A DNA stretch of 41,678 nt, taken from assembly GCA_030691545.1 (NCBI GenBank), contig JAUYEE010000099.1, forward strand, positions 1 through 41,678, read 5' to 3'. This DNA comes from a bacterium (lineage in GTDB: Bacteria; Auribacterota; JABMQX01). Below, piece by piece: positions 27,093 to 36,295 of this stretch. The position numbers and the translations under genes were made by a program. The notes under the pieces are model-generated. The model worked only from the letters and a program-made list of their open reading frames with translations, did not search any database and had not been told where the DNA came from. Position 1 is the stretch's first letter, and each line of letters starts with the position of its first letter.

Positions 27093-30000
27093 ATGGGGAA
27101 GACACTTCCGATTCTCGCTTTTGTGCTGACGGTTTGGTGCTGCAGGTTCGCCTCCGGTGAAACGTGGTACGTAGACCGCGCGGTCACCAAGCCGGGCGAC
27201 GGACAGTCCTGGGAAACGGCCTTCAAGACCATCCAGGAAGGAATTGATGCCGCCTCGCACGGCGACACAGTCATCGTTGCCAAGGGCCCTTATCTCTACC
27301 TCGAAAACATCCGCTTCAACGGCAAAAACATCACCCTCACCAGCACCGATCCCCTCAATCCTTTCGTTGTCGGCAGTACCATCATTGACGGCAATCAAGC
27401 CGGCTCCGTCGTCACCTTCTCCGGCACGGAGGACGACACCTGCACCCTCTCCGGCTTCACGATCTGCAACGGCAAGTCTGCCAACGGCGGCGGCGTGTGC
27501 GGGGGAACCTGGAGCAATCACGCCCGCTCAGCCATTGAGAACAATCTCATAACCGGCAATTCTGCCGAGGATGGCGGGGGCGGGATTGCCTACTGCGACG
27601 GCCGCATCCGGGACAGCGCAATCAGTTACAACCAGGCAGAGTTCGGCGGCGGATTGCTCGGCTGTGATGGCGTCATCGAAGGGAACCTGATCAGCCGAAA
27701 CGGCGCTATCCAGGGCGGGGGACTTAGAGGATGCAACGGGATAGTCCGGAACAACCAGATCTTAGAAAACAGGGCGGTCGGAATGACGTACTCTGAGGGG
27801 TGGCCACCACAGTTTTGGAGCGTTGACGGCAACGGCGGAGGGTTGAACGCTTGCAACGGGACGATCGAGGGCAACCTTGTAGCGGGAAACGTAGCCAAGA
27901 GCGGCGGAATCGACGCGTCGTACGCGGGCGGAGCGCTCTACGAGTGCCGCGGGACCATCCAGAACAACACGATAAGGGAAAACTCGGGGGGCGGCGTGCT
28001 TCATGGGTGCAGCGGCACCGTTCAGAATAATCTCATCCATGGGAATACAGGCGCGGCGCTGGCTGATTGCGACGGGACAATCCAGAACAACACCATCGTC
28101 AGGAACTCGCGGTACGCGCTGAACGATTGCGACGGGACAATTCGGAACTGCATTATTTGGGAGAACGGAGATTCGTCCGGGAGCGGGCTTTACGGTCTCA
28201 GCAATCCGACACATTGTCTTATCCAGAATTGGACGGGAGGCGGAGAGGGGAATATCACCGAAGACCCGGGATTTCTCGATCCGGACGGCCCGGACGACGA
28301 TCCTCAAACTCACGGAGATAATGACTACCATCTCCGGGATGGTTCGCCCTGCATAGATGCCGGACTGAATTTCTACTGGTTTGCCTGGCCGCAGCGAGAT
28401 CTTGACGGGAATTGCCGTCTGGCTGGTTACTTCGTGGATATGGGATGCTACGAGTTCGGTTCCTCTCCCGATGCCGACGGCGACCTTCTCTCGGACAAAC
28501 GTGAGTGCGCTGTCGGGACGGACCCCAACCGTGAGGACACGGACGGTGACAGTCTTCGTGACGGTCTGGAAATCTTTCGCGGAAGCGACCCGCTTGTTTC
28601 CACGGCTCCGGGCATCATCCGCGTTCCCTCGCATGTTCCGGCAGTCCAGGCGTCGCTTTGTCTCGCTGTGGATGGCGATGAGATTGTCGTCTTTCCCGGA
28701 GCTTATCGGGAAAACCTCCATTTTTGCGGACCGGAAGTGATCCTTCGCAGCAGCAATCCCGATAACTCCGACGTCGTCGCGGCGACGATACTCCATGGGG
28801 GCGAGCAGGGACCTGTCGTATGGTTTATGGGGGACGAGAGCGAGGCGTGCGTTCTCCGTGGCTTTACGATTGGGGGCGGCAGAACAACAAACGGCGGCGG
28901 AATCTGCGGCGGGACACCAGACGTTCACACCCACGCCACCATCGAGAACAACGTCATCACCGAGAATTACGTCACCGGAGTCCTTGAACCAAAAGGCACC
29001 GGCGGCGGGGTGGCTTTTTGCGATGGCCCCATCCGAAACAATACCATCTCGGCAAACGAAGGGTGGGTGAGGGGCGGAGGGCTTGCGTATTGTAACGGAC
29101 TCGTTTCCAATAACATCGTAACCGGGAATTTCAGTAGCCAGGGCGGAGGAATCGCCTATTGCAGCGGCAGAATCGAAAATAACACCGTCTCTAAAAACTC
29201 CAGCTCTTCGGGCGGAGGCCTGGCTTATTGCTACGGCACCATCTCCGGCAACACGATCTCACAGAACTCGACCGAGGACTTTGGCGGCGCACTGGCTTTC
29301 TGTAAGGCGGCGATTGAAAATAACGAGATTAGCGACAATTCGGTAGGCCGTTCCGCCGGCGCGATCGGTCGCGGAGGAGGCTTGTACGATTGTGATGGGA
29401 TAATCCGCAACAACACGATCACTGGGAATCAGACCGTAGGCTGGGAATGGCGCAGGAACGATTCCGGAGAACCGTACAAAATCTACGGAGTCGGCGGGGG
29501 GCTGTACGGTTGCCAGGGAACCATTGAGAACAACACAATCGCCTGCAACTCGGCCGGTCTTGGGGATGGCGGCGGATTAGCTCGATGCGGCGGCGTCATC
29601 AATAAGAACCTGATCACGCTCAACACGGCGGAAAACGGCGGGGGGTTATACGAGTGTGGGATGTCGTGGGACTATGCCACGATTCGCAACAACCTCATCA
29701 CCCTGAATTTAGCCGGAACTGGTAGTGGGCTGTACAGGTGCTACGGCACGATGCGAAACAACACCATGGCCTCGAACGTTGCTCACTACGGCGCCCTGGC
29801 TTCATGCCAGGGGACGATCCAGAACTGCATTATCTGGGGCAACATGGTCCAGGAAGGTGGGCAGCTCTGGGAGTCGAACGACCCCACGTATTCGTGTGTT
29901 CAGGGATGGACCGGGGGCGGCGAGGGGAACATCGCTTCCGACCCGCGACTCGTTGACCCCGATGGACCTGACGACGACCCGAACACATACCAGGACAACG

Positions 30001-30374
30001 ATTATCGCCTCCTTCCGGACTCGCCGTGCATTGATGTGGGGAGCGACGAGGAGTGGATGTGGGACGGCATTGACCTGGATGGAAATCCCCGCATCTCTTT
30101 CGGCTTTAGGTCATTGCGAGTGGATATGGGGGCGTATGAATATCCAACCCTGGGATTCAAAGTCGTGGGAGTGGTGGCGACGGACCGAGGGGATATTCAA
30201 CTGATCTGGAGTAGTCGGCCCGGCGAGACTTATGCGGTTTGGTCGTGCACGAACCTTACTGCGGGCAAGTGGAGCTTAAGGACGACGGTACCGGCCGCTG
30301 GCGAAACAACCACCTGGACCGATCGGGACGCGAGCAAGTCAAGGGGCAAGTTTTACAGAATCGAAGTACAGTGA
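27093..30374 (+). CDS. Giant modular beta-helix surface protein, two modules
   Basis: 1093 residues. ATG at 27093 follows GGAGG at 27079-27083 and gives signal peptide MGKTLPILAFVLTVWCCRFA; an upstream in-frame TTG at 27075 is less likely. Two beta-helix modules begin near residues 24 and 507. The second enters by the short VPSHVPAVQASLCLAVDGDE form and has the longest run of Cys-register coils in the window (AFCDG, AYCNG, AYCSG, AYCYG, AFCKA, YDCDG, YGCQG, ARCGG, YECGM, YRCYG, ASCQG). The single linker contains DADGDLLSDKRE and DTDGDSLRDGLE. A beta module (YAVWSCTNLTAGKW...KFYRIEVQ) ends it. It is the third of three consecutive paralogues on the plus strand; the GH35 gene follows after 313 nt. 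Confidence 0.92.
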   Translation: MGKTLPILAFVLTVWCCRFASGETWYVDRAVTKPGDGQSWETAFKTIQEGIDAASHGDTVIVAKGPYLYLENIRFNGKNITLTSTDPLNPFVVGSTIIDGNQAGSVVTFSGTEDDTCTLSGFTICNGKSANGGGVCGGTWSNHARSAIENNLITGNSAEDGGGGIAYCDGRIRDSAISYNQAEFGGGLLGCDGVIEGNLISRNGAIQGGGLRGCNGIVRNNQILENRAVGMTYSEGWPPQFWSVDGNGGGLNACNGTIEGNLVAGNVAKSGGIDASYAGGALYECRGTIQNNTIRENSGGGVLHGCSGTVQNNLIHGNTGAALADCDGTIQNNTIVRNSRYALNDCDGTIRNCIIWENGDSSGSGLYGLSNPTHCLIQNWTGGGEGNITEDPGFLDPDGPDDDPQTHGDNDYHLRDGSPCIDAGLNFYWFAWPQRDLDGNCRLAGYFVDMGCYEFGSSPDADGDLLSDKRECAVGTDPNREDTDGDSLRDGLEIFRGSDPLVSTAPGIIRVPSHVPAVQASLCLAVDGDEIVVFPGAYRENLHFCGPEVILRSSNPDNSDVVAATILHGGEQGPVVWFMGDESEACVLRGFTIGGGRTTNGGGICGGTPDVHTHATIENNVITENYVTGVLEPKGTGGGVAFCDGPIRNNTISANEGWVRGGGLAYCNGLVSNNIVTGNFSSQGGGIAYCSGRIENNTVSKNSSSSGGGLAYCYGTISGNTISQNSTEDFGGALAFCKAAIENNEISDNSVGRSAGAIGRGGGLYDCDGIIRNNTITGNQTVGWEWRRNDSGEPYKIYGVGGGLYGCQGTIENNTIACNSAGLGDGGGLARCGGVINKNLITLNTAENGGGLYECGMSWDYATIRNNLITLNLAGTGSGLYRCYGTMRNNTMASNVAHYGALASCQGTIQNCIIWGNMVQEGGQLWESNDPTYSCVQGWTGGGEGNIASDPRLVDPDGPDDDPNTYQDNDYRLLPDSPCIDVGSDEEWMWDGIDLDGNPRISFGFRSLRVDMGAYEYPTLGFKVVGVVATDRGDIQLIWSSRPGETYAVWSCTNLTAGKWSLRTTVPAAGETTTWTDRDASKSRGKFYRIEVQ

Positions 30375-30687
30375 GGGGCCGAGTTTCAGGGGATATTCGC
30401 GGCAGCCTTTCCAACTGAGCCAGTGGGGCAGAGGGCGATCTTGCCGGTGTCTTTTCCGCTTCTGGAGGCCGGAGGAGCTGCACGCCGTGCACACCGCTGC
30501 GGACGGCAGGAGGAAGCGAGTCTGAGCACGCACAGGCTTTTTTGGTTCTGCGATGCGATTCCATCGGCAGTCGGGACGGGGAAAACGCTGCCTCTGGACT
30601 TTCCGCCAGATTACGTTTATCCTCTTCCCCACAGCGAAACTGCAAATCCTCGTAGGGCGAAAATGGATCGCTGGAAAGGAACTCTCG
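30375..30687 (+). other. Noncoding leader region upstream of the GH35 gene
   Basis: No gene seen. It holds a small GC-rich inverted repeat (CACGCCGTG near 30482-30490) and the candidate promoter at 30595-30623. Confidence 0.5.
30595..30623 (+). promoter_or_regulatory. Candidate sigma-70-type promoter for GH35
   Basis: TGGACT, 17-nt spacer, TATCCT; four of six matches in each box. It leaves a leader of about 60 nt to the ATG at 30688. Confidence 0.35.
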
Positions 30688-33378
30688 ATGAATTTCACCA
30701 ATGGCAATTCCGGCAAGGCTCTGTTTTTTCTGGTCGTCATTTTCTCGATGATTAAGTTCGTCGAGGGGCGGCCCAACTCGGAGATTTTTCACGAGCAAGA
30801 GGCGGCGAAGAAGTTCGTCACGTTTGACAATCAGAGTTTTGTCGTCGAGGGTTTCCGGACCTTTCTGACGTGCGGGGAGATTCATTACACCCGCGTTCCG
30901 AGGGAGCTCTGGCGAGACCGGCTCCTCCGAGCAAAGATGGCGGGCTTCAATACGATTGCCACGTACGTCTTCTGGAACGCGCACGAGCCGGAGGAGGGGC
31001 AGTTCGATTTCTCCGGCAACAAGGACCTCTCCGCATTTCTCGATGTGTGCAAGGAAGTCCGGATGTACGTCTTCGTGCGGCTCGGGCCGTACAGTTGTGC
31101 GGAATGGGACCTCGGCGGCTTTCCGGGGTGGCTCGCTGTCGGCAAAGGCGTTCGCCTGCGGACGGACGATCCGGAGTATCTCAAATGCGTGGACACGTGG
31201 TTTGAGAAACTATTGCCCATCGTCGCCCAGCACCAGATTCACAAGGGCGGGCGAGTCTTCATGGTCCAACTCGAGAACGAGTACAGGGGCGGCTGGGGCA
31301 CCGACGAGGACGCGTACCTCGTGCACCTCCGGAAGAAGGCGCTCGAGAGCGGGATCGAAGTGCCGATGTTCTATTCGGGCTTGCATCACAGCCACGACCC
31401 GGGCGGCGATAAGCCTATCGAGCGGACGGGCAACTCGCCCTGGTTCAGCACGGAGTTCTGGCCCGGATGGTACACGCGCTTCGGCGATCTGCCGGAGGAG
31501 GACATTGCGAAGTACGAGCGAGGCACCTGGAAACTCATCGCGTTCGGCGGAGCGGGTTACAGCTACTACATGCTTCACGGCGGGACGAATTGGGGCTACA
31601 CGAGCAACGACGAGATTTCGACGAGCTACGACTTCAGCGCGCCGATCGGCGAGTCGGGCGTCCTCCGCAACAGCTACTTCCGATTCAAGAAACCCGCGAT
31701 TTTCGGCGCCACTTTCGGGCACATCACAAGCCAGGGGAAGTCCGAGGAAGAAGGATTCAAAATCAACTCGGGAGAATTGACATATTACCTCCGCAGCACG
31801 CCGCGCGGCAAGATTCTTTTCCTCGACAATCCGGGCGATAAACCAATCAGCGCGCAGGTCGAGATCGAAGGGCGTCTGCCCGTTCCCATGGTCAAGCCGT
31901 TCACCATGCAACCGAAAGAGATGAGGCCAACGATTCTCGACCTCGCATTGGGAGGCGGTGTGACTATCACGCACTGCGCGTCGAAAGTCCTGACCCTGCG
32001 GCGGCTCGGCGACCGGACGTTCGTTTTTCTGCATGGTCGAGAAGGCGAACCGGGCGAAATCGTGTTCAACCTCACAGGCGGCCTCCGTCTCATCTCCGGC
32101 ATTCCCAATTACATCATAGATGCCACGGGGAAAACGCTTATCGTCTCCTTTGACTTCCCGCGACCCTGGCAGAAGCAGGATTTCGCGTTCGCATGTGGGA
32201 CCGCGGTTATTCAGGTCGTCGCCTTGAACGAGAACCTCGCTGAACGCGCCTGGTTCCACCCGTTCACAGGCGGACCCGCGATCATCCTCGGCCCCTACTA
32301 TGTCCGCGAGTTTGCCCAGGACGCAGAGCGAAAAACCGTCGGCATCCGTGCCGAGTTTCGAGGGGATGAGGAAACCTGCTACATCTACACCCCGCAGCCG
32401 ATGCAACCCGACCCGGAGAAATCGTCGAAGCTGTTCGCGTTTGAGCCGGATAAAGCGAACTTGTGCTTGAACGGCAAAGCGACTGGTTATCCCCATTCGT
32501 CGGCATTGCCGAAGCTGAAGGACTGGCGGTTTGCCGTCGGTGCGGCCGAGGCTGATCCGAAGTCTGACGACTCCGCTTGGCTCGCTACCGACGATCCGAA
32601 AGACATGGGAGGAATGCCCGGCGCCCACCGCACGTTCTATGGTTGGTATCGCTGCGCGGTTGATTCGCCAACCGGGGGCGACGCCAAAATCGAGTTTCCC
32701 TTCGCGGGCGATACGATTTATCTGTTCGTCAACGGGAAGCTCGCCGCAAGGGCCGATGGCAAAGGGCCCCAATCCGTCTCCGTTCCGCTGAAGGAGGGCA
32801 ACAACGTCCTCGCCGTTCTCGCGCGGCATTCCGGAAGGGATAAGCTTTATGACTTCAGCGGCGTCGCCGGACTGAAAGTCGCCACAGGCATTCACGGCCC
32901 CGTGAAACTGACAATCGGTTCCGAATCGAACGTTCTCACGGGCTGGCGTTACCGCGCCGGCCTCATCGGCGAAGATAAGGAATGGTATGCTCTGGACAAA
33001 CAATCCACCGTCGAATGGAAACCGATTGCCGAAGCGAAAGACCTTGCGGTTCCGACCTTCTATGCAGCCAGATTCTCATACAAACCCGCATCTGACTTCT
33101 CCGAGATTCTCCGCCTTAACACAAAGGGCATGAGCCACGGCACTCTTTGGCTCAACGGCAGAATTATCGGGCAATATGTGCCCGACGGCGAGTATTACCT
33201 CCCCGAACCCTGGCTCAACGACGACAACCTCATCGTCCTCGCGGACGAAGAAGGCAAATCGCCAGAAAGCGTCGCCCTTGTCCGCGAAGACCCGGCCGCC
33301 GCTCATCTCGCGACCATCGTCCTCGTCCCCGCTGAGACCGGCAAAACGGAAGGCGAAGCACCCAAAGGCAAGGACTGA
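30688..33378 (+). CDS. Secreted GH35 beta-galactosidase
   Basis: 896 residues. ATG at 30688 has AAGGA 8 nt upstream and gives signal peptide MNFTNGNSGKALFFLVVIFS; the frame is open further upstream but without such features. The N-terminal TIM barrel has the GH35 hallmarks: GEIHYTRVPRELWRDRLLRAK, NTIATYVFWNAHEPEEGQFDFSG, RLGPYSCAEWDLGGFPGWL, the acid/base Glu198 in QLENEY, the nucleophile Glu256 in STEFWPGWY, and YMLHGGTNWGYT. Beta-sandwich domains follow, including a jelly-roll-like one near the C-terminus (GTLWLNGRIIGQYVPDGEYYLPEPWL). The family removes terminal beta-galactose from glycans. Secretion and its place beside beta-helix surface proteins suggest degradation or trimming of extracellular galactan-type polysaccharide; substrate unknown. 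Confidence 0.95.
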   Translation: MNFTNGNSGKALFFLVVIFSMIKFVEGRPNSEIFHEQEAAKKFVTFDNQSFVVEGFRTFLTCGEIHYTRVPRELWRDRLLRAKMAGFNTIATYVFWNAHEPEEGQFDFSGNKDLSAFLDVCKEVRMYVFVRLGPYSCAEWDLGGFPGWLAVGKGVRLRTDDPEYLKCVDTWFEKLLPIVAQHQIHKGGRVFMVQLENEYRGGWGTDEDAYLVHLRKKALESGIEVPMFYSGLHHSHDPGGDKPIERTGNSPWFSTEFWPGWYTRFGDLPEEDIAKYERGTWKLIAFGGAGYSYYMLHGGTNWGYTSNDEISTSYDFSAPIGESGVLRNSYFRFKKPAIFGATFGHITSQGKSEEEGFKINSGELTYYLRSTPRGKILFLDNPGDKPISAQVEIEGRLPVPMVKPFTMQPKEMRPTILDLALGGGVTITHCASKVLTLRRLGDRTFVFLHGREGEPGEIVFNLTGGLRLISGIPNYIIDATGKTLIVSFDFPRPWQKQDFAFACGTAVIQVVALNENLAERAWFHPFTGGPAIILGPYYVREFAQDAERKTVGIRAEFRGDEETCYIYTPQPMQPDPEKSSKLFAFEPDKANLCLNGKATGYPHSSALPKLKDWRFAVGAAEADPKSDDSAWLATDDPKDMGGMPGAHRTFYGWYRCAVDSPTGGDAKIEFPFAGDTIYLFVNGKLAARADGKGPQSVSVPLKEGNNVLAVLARHSGRDKLYDFSGVAGLKVATGIHGPVKLTIGSESNVLTGWRYRAGLIGEDKEWYALDKQSTVEWKPIAEAKDLAVPTFYAARFSYKPASDFSEILRLNTKGMSHGTLWLNGRIIGQYVPDGEYYLPEPWLNDDNLIVLADEEGKSPESVALVREDPAAAHLATIVLVPAETGKTEGEAPKGKD

Positions 33379-33714
33379 ATCCGCCCGTGGGGCATGACGG
33401 GGGCGTGGCCCTTTCTGAGCGGGGGTGCATCGGGCGGTCCAACCAGAGGTGGGGGAGCCTCGTGCCTTGACCCGCGTGTATCGCCGGCATCTTGCCGGCT
33501 GTCTCGGGGCCATCCTGCCCCCGATTCCGAGGGCGAGATGCCCTCGGGACTGCCCCGCTTGGGCGGGGCGGCGTTACCTATACGAACACTGCCTCTTGAA
33601 CAAAGGGCCTACGACTTTGCGCCTTGTACACCCCTGCTGGAACTGTTGCAGCCGATCCGGGTTGGCTCCCTCCTCCTTCTGGAGTCTTCTGCCCGATTCA
33701 GGGTTGCATTACTG
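33379..33714. other. Noncoding gap between convergent genes
   Basis: No gene seen between the GH35 stop and the SGNH-protein stop. It contains a cluster of GC-rich palindromes at 33482-33569. Confidence 0.6.
33482..33569. repeat. Cluster of GC-rich palindromes
   Basis: GCCGGCA-TCT-TGCCGGC (33483-33499), CGGGG...CCCCG (about 33506-33524), CGAGGGC-GAGAT-GCCCTCG (33528-33546) and GCCCCGC-TTGG-GCGGGGC (33552-33569) follow one another. The arm length and loop size resemble family P1, but the sequences differ. They could terminate transcription from both sides. Confidence 0.75.
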
Positions 33715-34854
33715 CTATTGTGCGAACGGGAGGAACGAGGTGTTTTGGAGAAGCTGCTTTGCAAGCATGGCATAGCCCACGCTGAGGGGATGACTCGCAT
33801 CGGCGTAGTAGTCGCTGGGCAGCGGCGCGGGAACGCTGTGCGGAATTCTCTCCTTGCGGAGCCAGTCTTCGACCTCACGTTTCATCTTGTTGTATATCTC
33901 CAGACTGTCTTCCGTCAGCATGTGCTCGTTGAAAGGGCCCACAAGAACAAAGACCCTGTTCTTTCTCCGTTTCAAAATCTCGACAGCTCGTTTGAAGGAG
34001 TTCCATTGGAAAGACGATTCGAGTTCGACCCAGGGAGGATTGAATTTCGCCATGCGCTTCTCGGTCCAGGGTTCGGCGACCGGCCTGGGCGACGGCGGCT
34101 CGTTCGGGGAGGGAAGCCGCAGCGTGATGGCGTGAATGGGATTGTCGTAAGGATGTTCGATTGTCCACCTATGAAGGTTGGTGTCCTGGAAATAGGCAAC
34201 CCTCAGGTGATCTACCCAGCCACAGAAGGGCATGTTACGGCCAATAGCGATAGCGACCCTGCCGGAATAGGACTCCGTGTAACAGGGGATTTTGGGATAG
34301 AACTGAGGGACCAGCTTGGGATGATTGAACGAAAACTCCTTCTCCGTCTGCAAATCATGCTTGGCCGAACTCATCCATAGGAGGTTGCATTGCAGAATGA
34401 TGCTTTTGTCTGTTATTACCCGGCCGTAGTACTCTATCAGCCCTGCCATTGCGGCGGGATGGGTGCCATCTACGGCCAGGTTGGCGAAGCGGTCCTCTCC
34501 GGCCAGTTCGTTGAGATAGTGGGAAAGAGTCTGTTCTTTCGATACATAGTGCCCCCACATGACCGAATCGCCGATAACGAGCGCCTTGTTTTGTAAGCAG
34601 ACCTGGTGGCAGTAACGGTTGTACGTCCAATAGTCGCAGCTCAGGCTGTAGGGAATCCGGTAGTCCGGCCCGGCATCGAATTTCTCGATCCGTTTCCAGA
34701 GAGCCGGGACAAGATAGAGCAGCGCGAGGATGACGGCGACGGCCACGATCCACATGCGTCCCGAGAGGCGCACATCATTGGAACCGAATGCCGGCTCCCG
34801 TTCGTCAGAAGGGCGTGCAGCCAACCCGCTGTTTGAATCGCTCTCTCTCTGCAT
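33715..34854 (-). CDS. Membrane-anchored SGNH/AlgJ-like protein, partner of MBOAT
   Basis: 379 residues with one membrane segment near residues 34-51 (WIVAVAVILALLYLVPALW) and a large extracytoplasmic part. The SGNH-type nucleophile motif is ALVIGDSVMWG (Ser97), and the C-terminal DxxH block is ADASHPLSVGYAMLA (Asp352, His355), so a catalytic triad is possible. Proteins of this type (AlgJ/AlgX, DltD-like, PatB) work next to an MBOAT protein to place acetyl groups on exported polysaccharides. The MBOAT gene lies 29 nt upstream on the same strand. The target glycan is unknown. A hydrolase rather than a transferase role is the alternative. Confidence 0.82.
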   Translation of the reverse strand: MQRESDSNSGLAARPSDEREPAFGSNDVRLSGRMWIVAVAVILALLYLVPALWKRIEKFDAGPDYRIPYSLSCDYWTYNRYCHQVCLQNKALVIGDSVMWGHYVSKEQTLSHYLNELAGEDRFANLAVDGTHPAAMAGLIEYYGRVITDKSIILQCNLLWMSSAKHDLQTEKEFSFNHPKLVPQFYPKIPCYTESYSGRVAIAIGRNMPFCGWVDHLRVAYFQDTNLHRWTIEHPYDNPIHAITLRLPSPNEPPSPRPVAEPWTEKRMAKFNPPWVELESSFQWNSFKRAVEILKRRKNRVFVLVGPFNEHMLTEDSLEIYNKMKREVEDWLRKERIPHSVPAPLPSDYYADASHPLSVGYAMLAKQLLQNTSFLPFAQ

Positions 34855-34883
34855 CGCTTACATGCTCCTGCTTCGTCAGTTGA

Positions 34884-36260
34884 TCAGAATTGAAAGTAGA
34901 TGAATGGTTGCTCGGTCCCGCCCGAGAAGATGATTATGTAGAGAATCATCGCCACGACCATGCTCACCCGGACAGGCGCCAGGCTCAGAAGCCACTTGAT
35001 CCTTGAGTCGTACATAAACTGGTATGCCCAGATGACCAGCACCAACCCCAGAGCCAGAAGGGGGAATCCCGGATCGGCGAAGCCCGACGCGAAAATCCTG
35101 TTCAGAATCAGCCATGCGTCACCTAACGAGCCAGCGCGAAAGAAAATCCAGGTGAAGAAGACGAAGATGAAAACCCACATTTGCTTGGCGAACCTGGGAA
35201 TGCGTTCCCGGTAGATTGCGGACCTCTCGAGCTGCCGGGTGAGCATGACGCCCATGGCGTGGAGAGTTCCCCAGATGATCATCGTCCATGCGGCCCCATG
35301 CCAGAAACCCGAGATGACCATGGTGAGGAAGATGTTTTGGTAGGTGCTGAACGTGCTCTTGCGGTTTCCGCCGAGAGGAATATACACATAGTCCCTGAAC
35401 CATGTGGAGAGGCTGATGTGCCACCTGGCCCAGAAATCGCCCAGGCCGGTCGCAAGGTAGGGGTTGTTGAAGTTGAGCATCAGCCGGAACCCCATCACAC
35501 GGGCGATTCCTCTGGCCATATCCGTATAGCCGCTGAAGTCGAAGTAAATCTGCCAGGCGAAGGCAAACGTCGCAAATAGCAGAGCCGGCGCCTGGTAACT
35601 CCCAGGAGAAGTGTAAACCGGATCCACATACTGGGACAGGAAGTCGGCCATGGCGAGTTTCTTGAAAAGGCCGACGACGAATAGAGAGAGCCCGTCGGTG
35701 ATGTCCAGGCGGCTGATGTGAGAGGGCTTTTGAATTTGGGGAAGCAGGTTCTTCGCGCGCTCGATAGGCCCGGCAACAAGCTGTGGGAACAAAGAAACGA
35801 AGGTGGCGAACCGGATGAAGTTTGGCTCTTTTTCAATTTGGCCACGGTAGAAGTCAATGGTGTAACTCATTGACTGGAACGTGTAGAAGGAGATGCCGAC
35901 GGGCAGAAGGACGCCCGGGGCAGGAATGGCGTAGTGAAGTCCCATCTGGGCAAGCAGGTAGTTGAGGTTGTCGGTGACGAAGCCAGCGTACTTGAAGAGG
36001 CCCAGCAACGCCAGGTTGTTGACGACGCTGCCGTAAAGCCACAATTTCTTCCTGCGGCTTCTGTCCATCCTGAGCACGGCCACGTAGTCAATCGCGGTGG
36101 AGTATACGATGAGAAGGAGATAGAGAGGGTTCCACCATCCGTAGAAGACGTAGGAGGCTATCAGAAGCCAGATGTCCTTGAACCGGGTTTTCCTGACAAG
36201 CAGATAAACCGGATAGACGACGAGAAAGAACAAGAAAAATATCCAGGTATGAAAAAGCAT
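34884..36260 (-). CDS. MBOAT family O-acyltransferase (AlgI/DltB type)
   Basis: 458 residues with about ten hydrophobic segments from the start (MLFHTWIFFLFFLVVYPVYL) to the end (VSMVVAMILYIIIFSGG). Family marks: PVGISFYTFQSMSYTIDFYRG, the FPQLVAGPIERAKNLLPQI block, FFDFSGYTDMARGIARVMGF-like text, NFNNPYLATGLGDFWARWHIS, and catalytic His in VISGFWHGAAWTMIIWG. These inner-membrane enzymes pass acyl groups from the cytoplasm to extracytoplasmic polymers. The ATG at 36260 matches family starts; the frame is open further upstream, but that part overlaps the previous gene's end region and lacks hydrophobic character. The ribosome-binding site is weak. Genes upstream (SUMF1-HDAC, 35 nt) and downstream (SGNH, 29 nt) lie close enough for one transcript. 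Confidence 0.95.
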   Translation of the reverse strand: MLFHTWIFFLFFLVVYPVYLLVRKTRFKDIWLLIASYVFYGWWNPLYLLLIVYSTAIDYVAVLRMDRSRRKKLWLYGSVVNNLALLGLFKYAGFVTDNLNYLLAQMGLHYAIPAPGVLLPVGISFYTFQSMSYTIDFYRGQIEKEPNFIRFATFVSLFPQLVAGPIERAKNLLPQIQKPSHISRLDITDGLSLFVVGLFKKLAMADFLSQYVDPVYTSPGSYQAPALLFATFAFAWQIYFDFSGYTDMARGIARVMGFRLMLNFNNPYLATGLGDFWARWHISLSTWFRDYVYIPLGGNRKSTFSTYQNIFLTMVISGFWHGAAWTMIIWGTLHAMGVMLTRQLERSAIYRERIPRFAKQMWVFIFVFFTWIFFRAGSLGDAWLILNRIFASGFADPGFPLLALGLVLVIWAYQFMYDSRIKWLLSLAPVRVSMVVAMILYIIIFSGGTEQPFIYFQF

Positions 36261-36295
36261 AGAGTTTTTTCGTATTGTTGTTCTGTCGGAGGGCG

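Noticed and set aside
26743..27105. 120-codon minus-strand frame between the second and third giant genes
   Set aside because: Largely antisense to the end of the second giant gene; a short part (QLYRTLCKTVVRFVHEIAE) looks protein-like but I cannot assign it.
17791..30374. Regular ~60-nt repeats that could resemble a CRISPR array
   Set aside because: They are imperfect, in frame, and encode beta-helix coils; there are no constant repeats with unique spacers and no cas genes.
31210..33003. 597-codon minus-strand open frame inside the GH35 gene
   Set aside because: It lies wholly antisense to a clear GH35 gene with intact catalytic motifs, has no domain I recognise, and is explained by GC-rich codon use.
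33394..34380. 328-codon plus-strand frame over the palindrome cluster and SGNH gene
   Set aside because: Antisense to the SGNH-like gene, starts in repeat sequence and has no family features.
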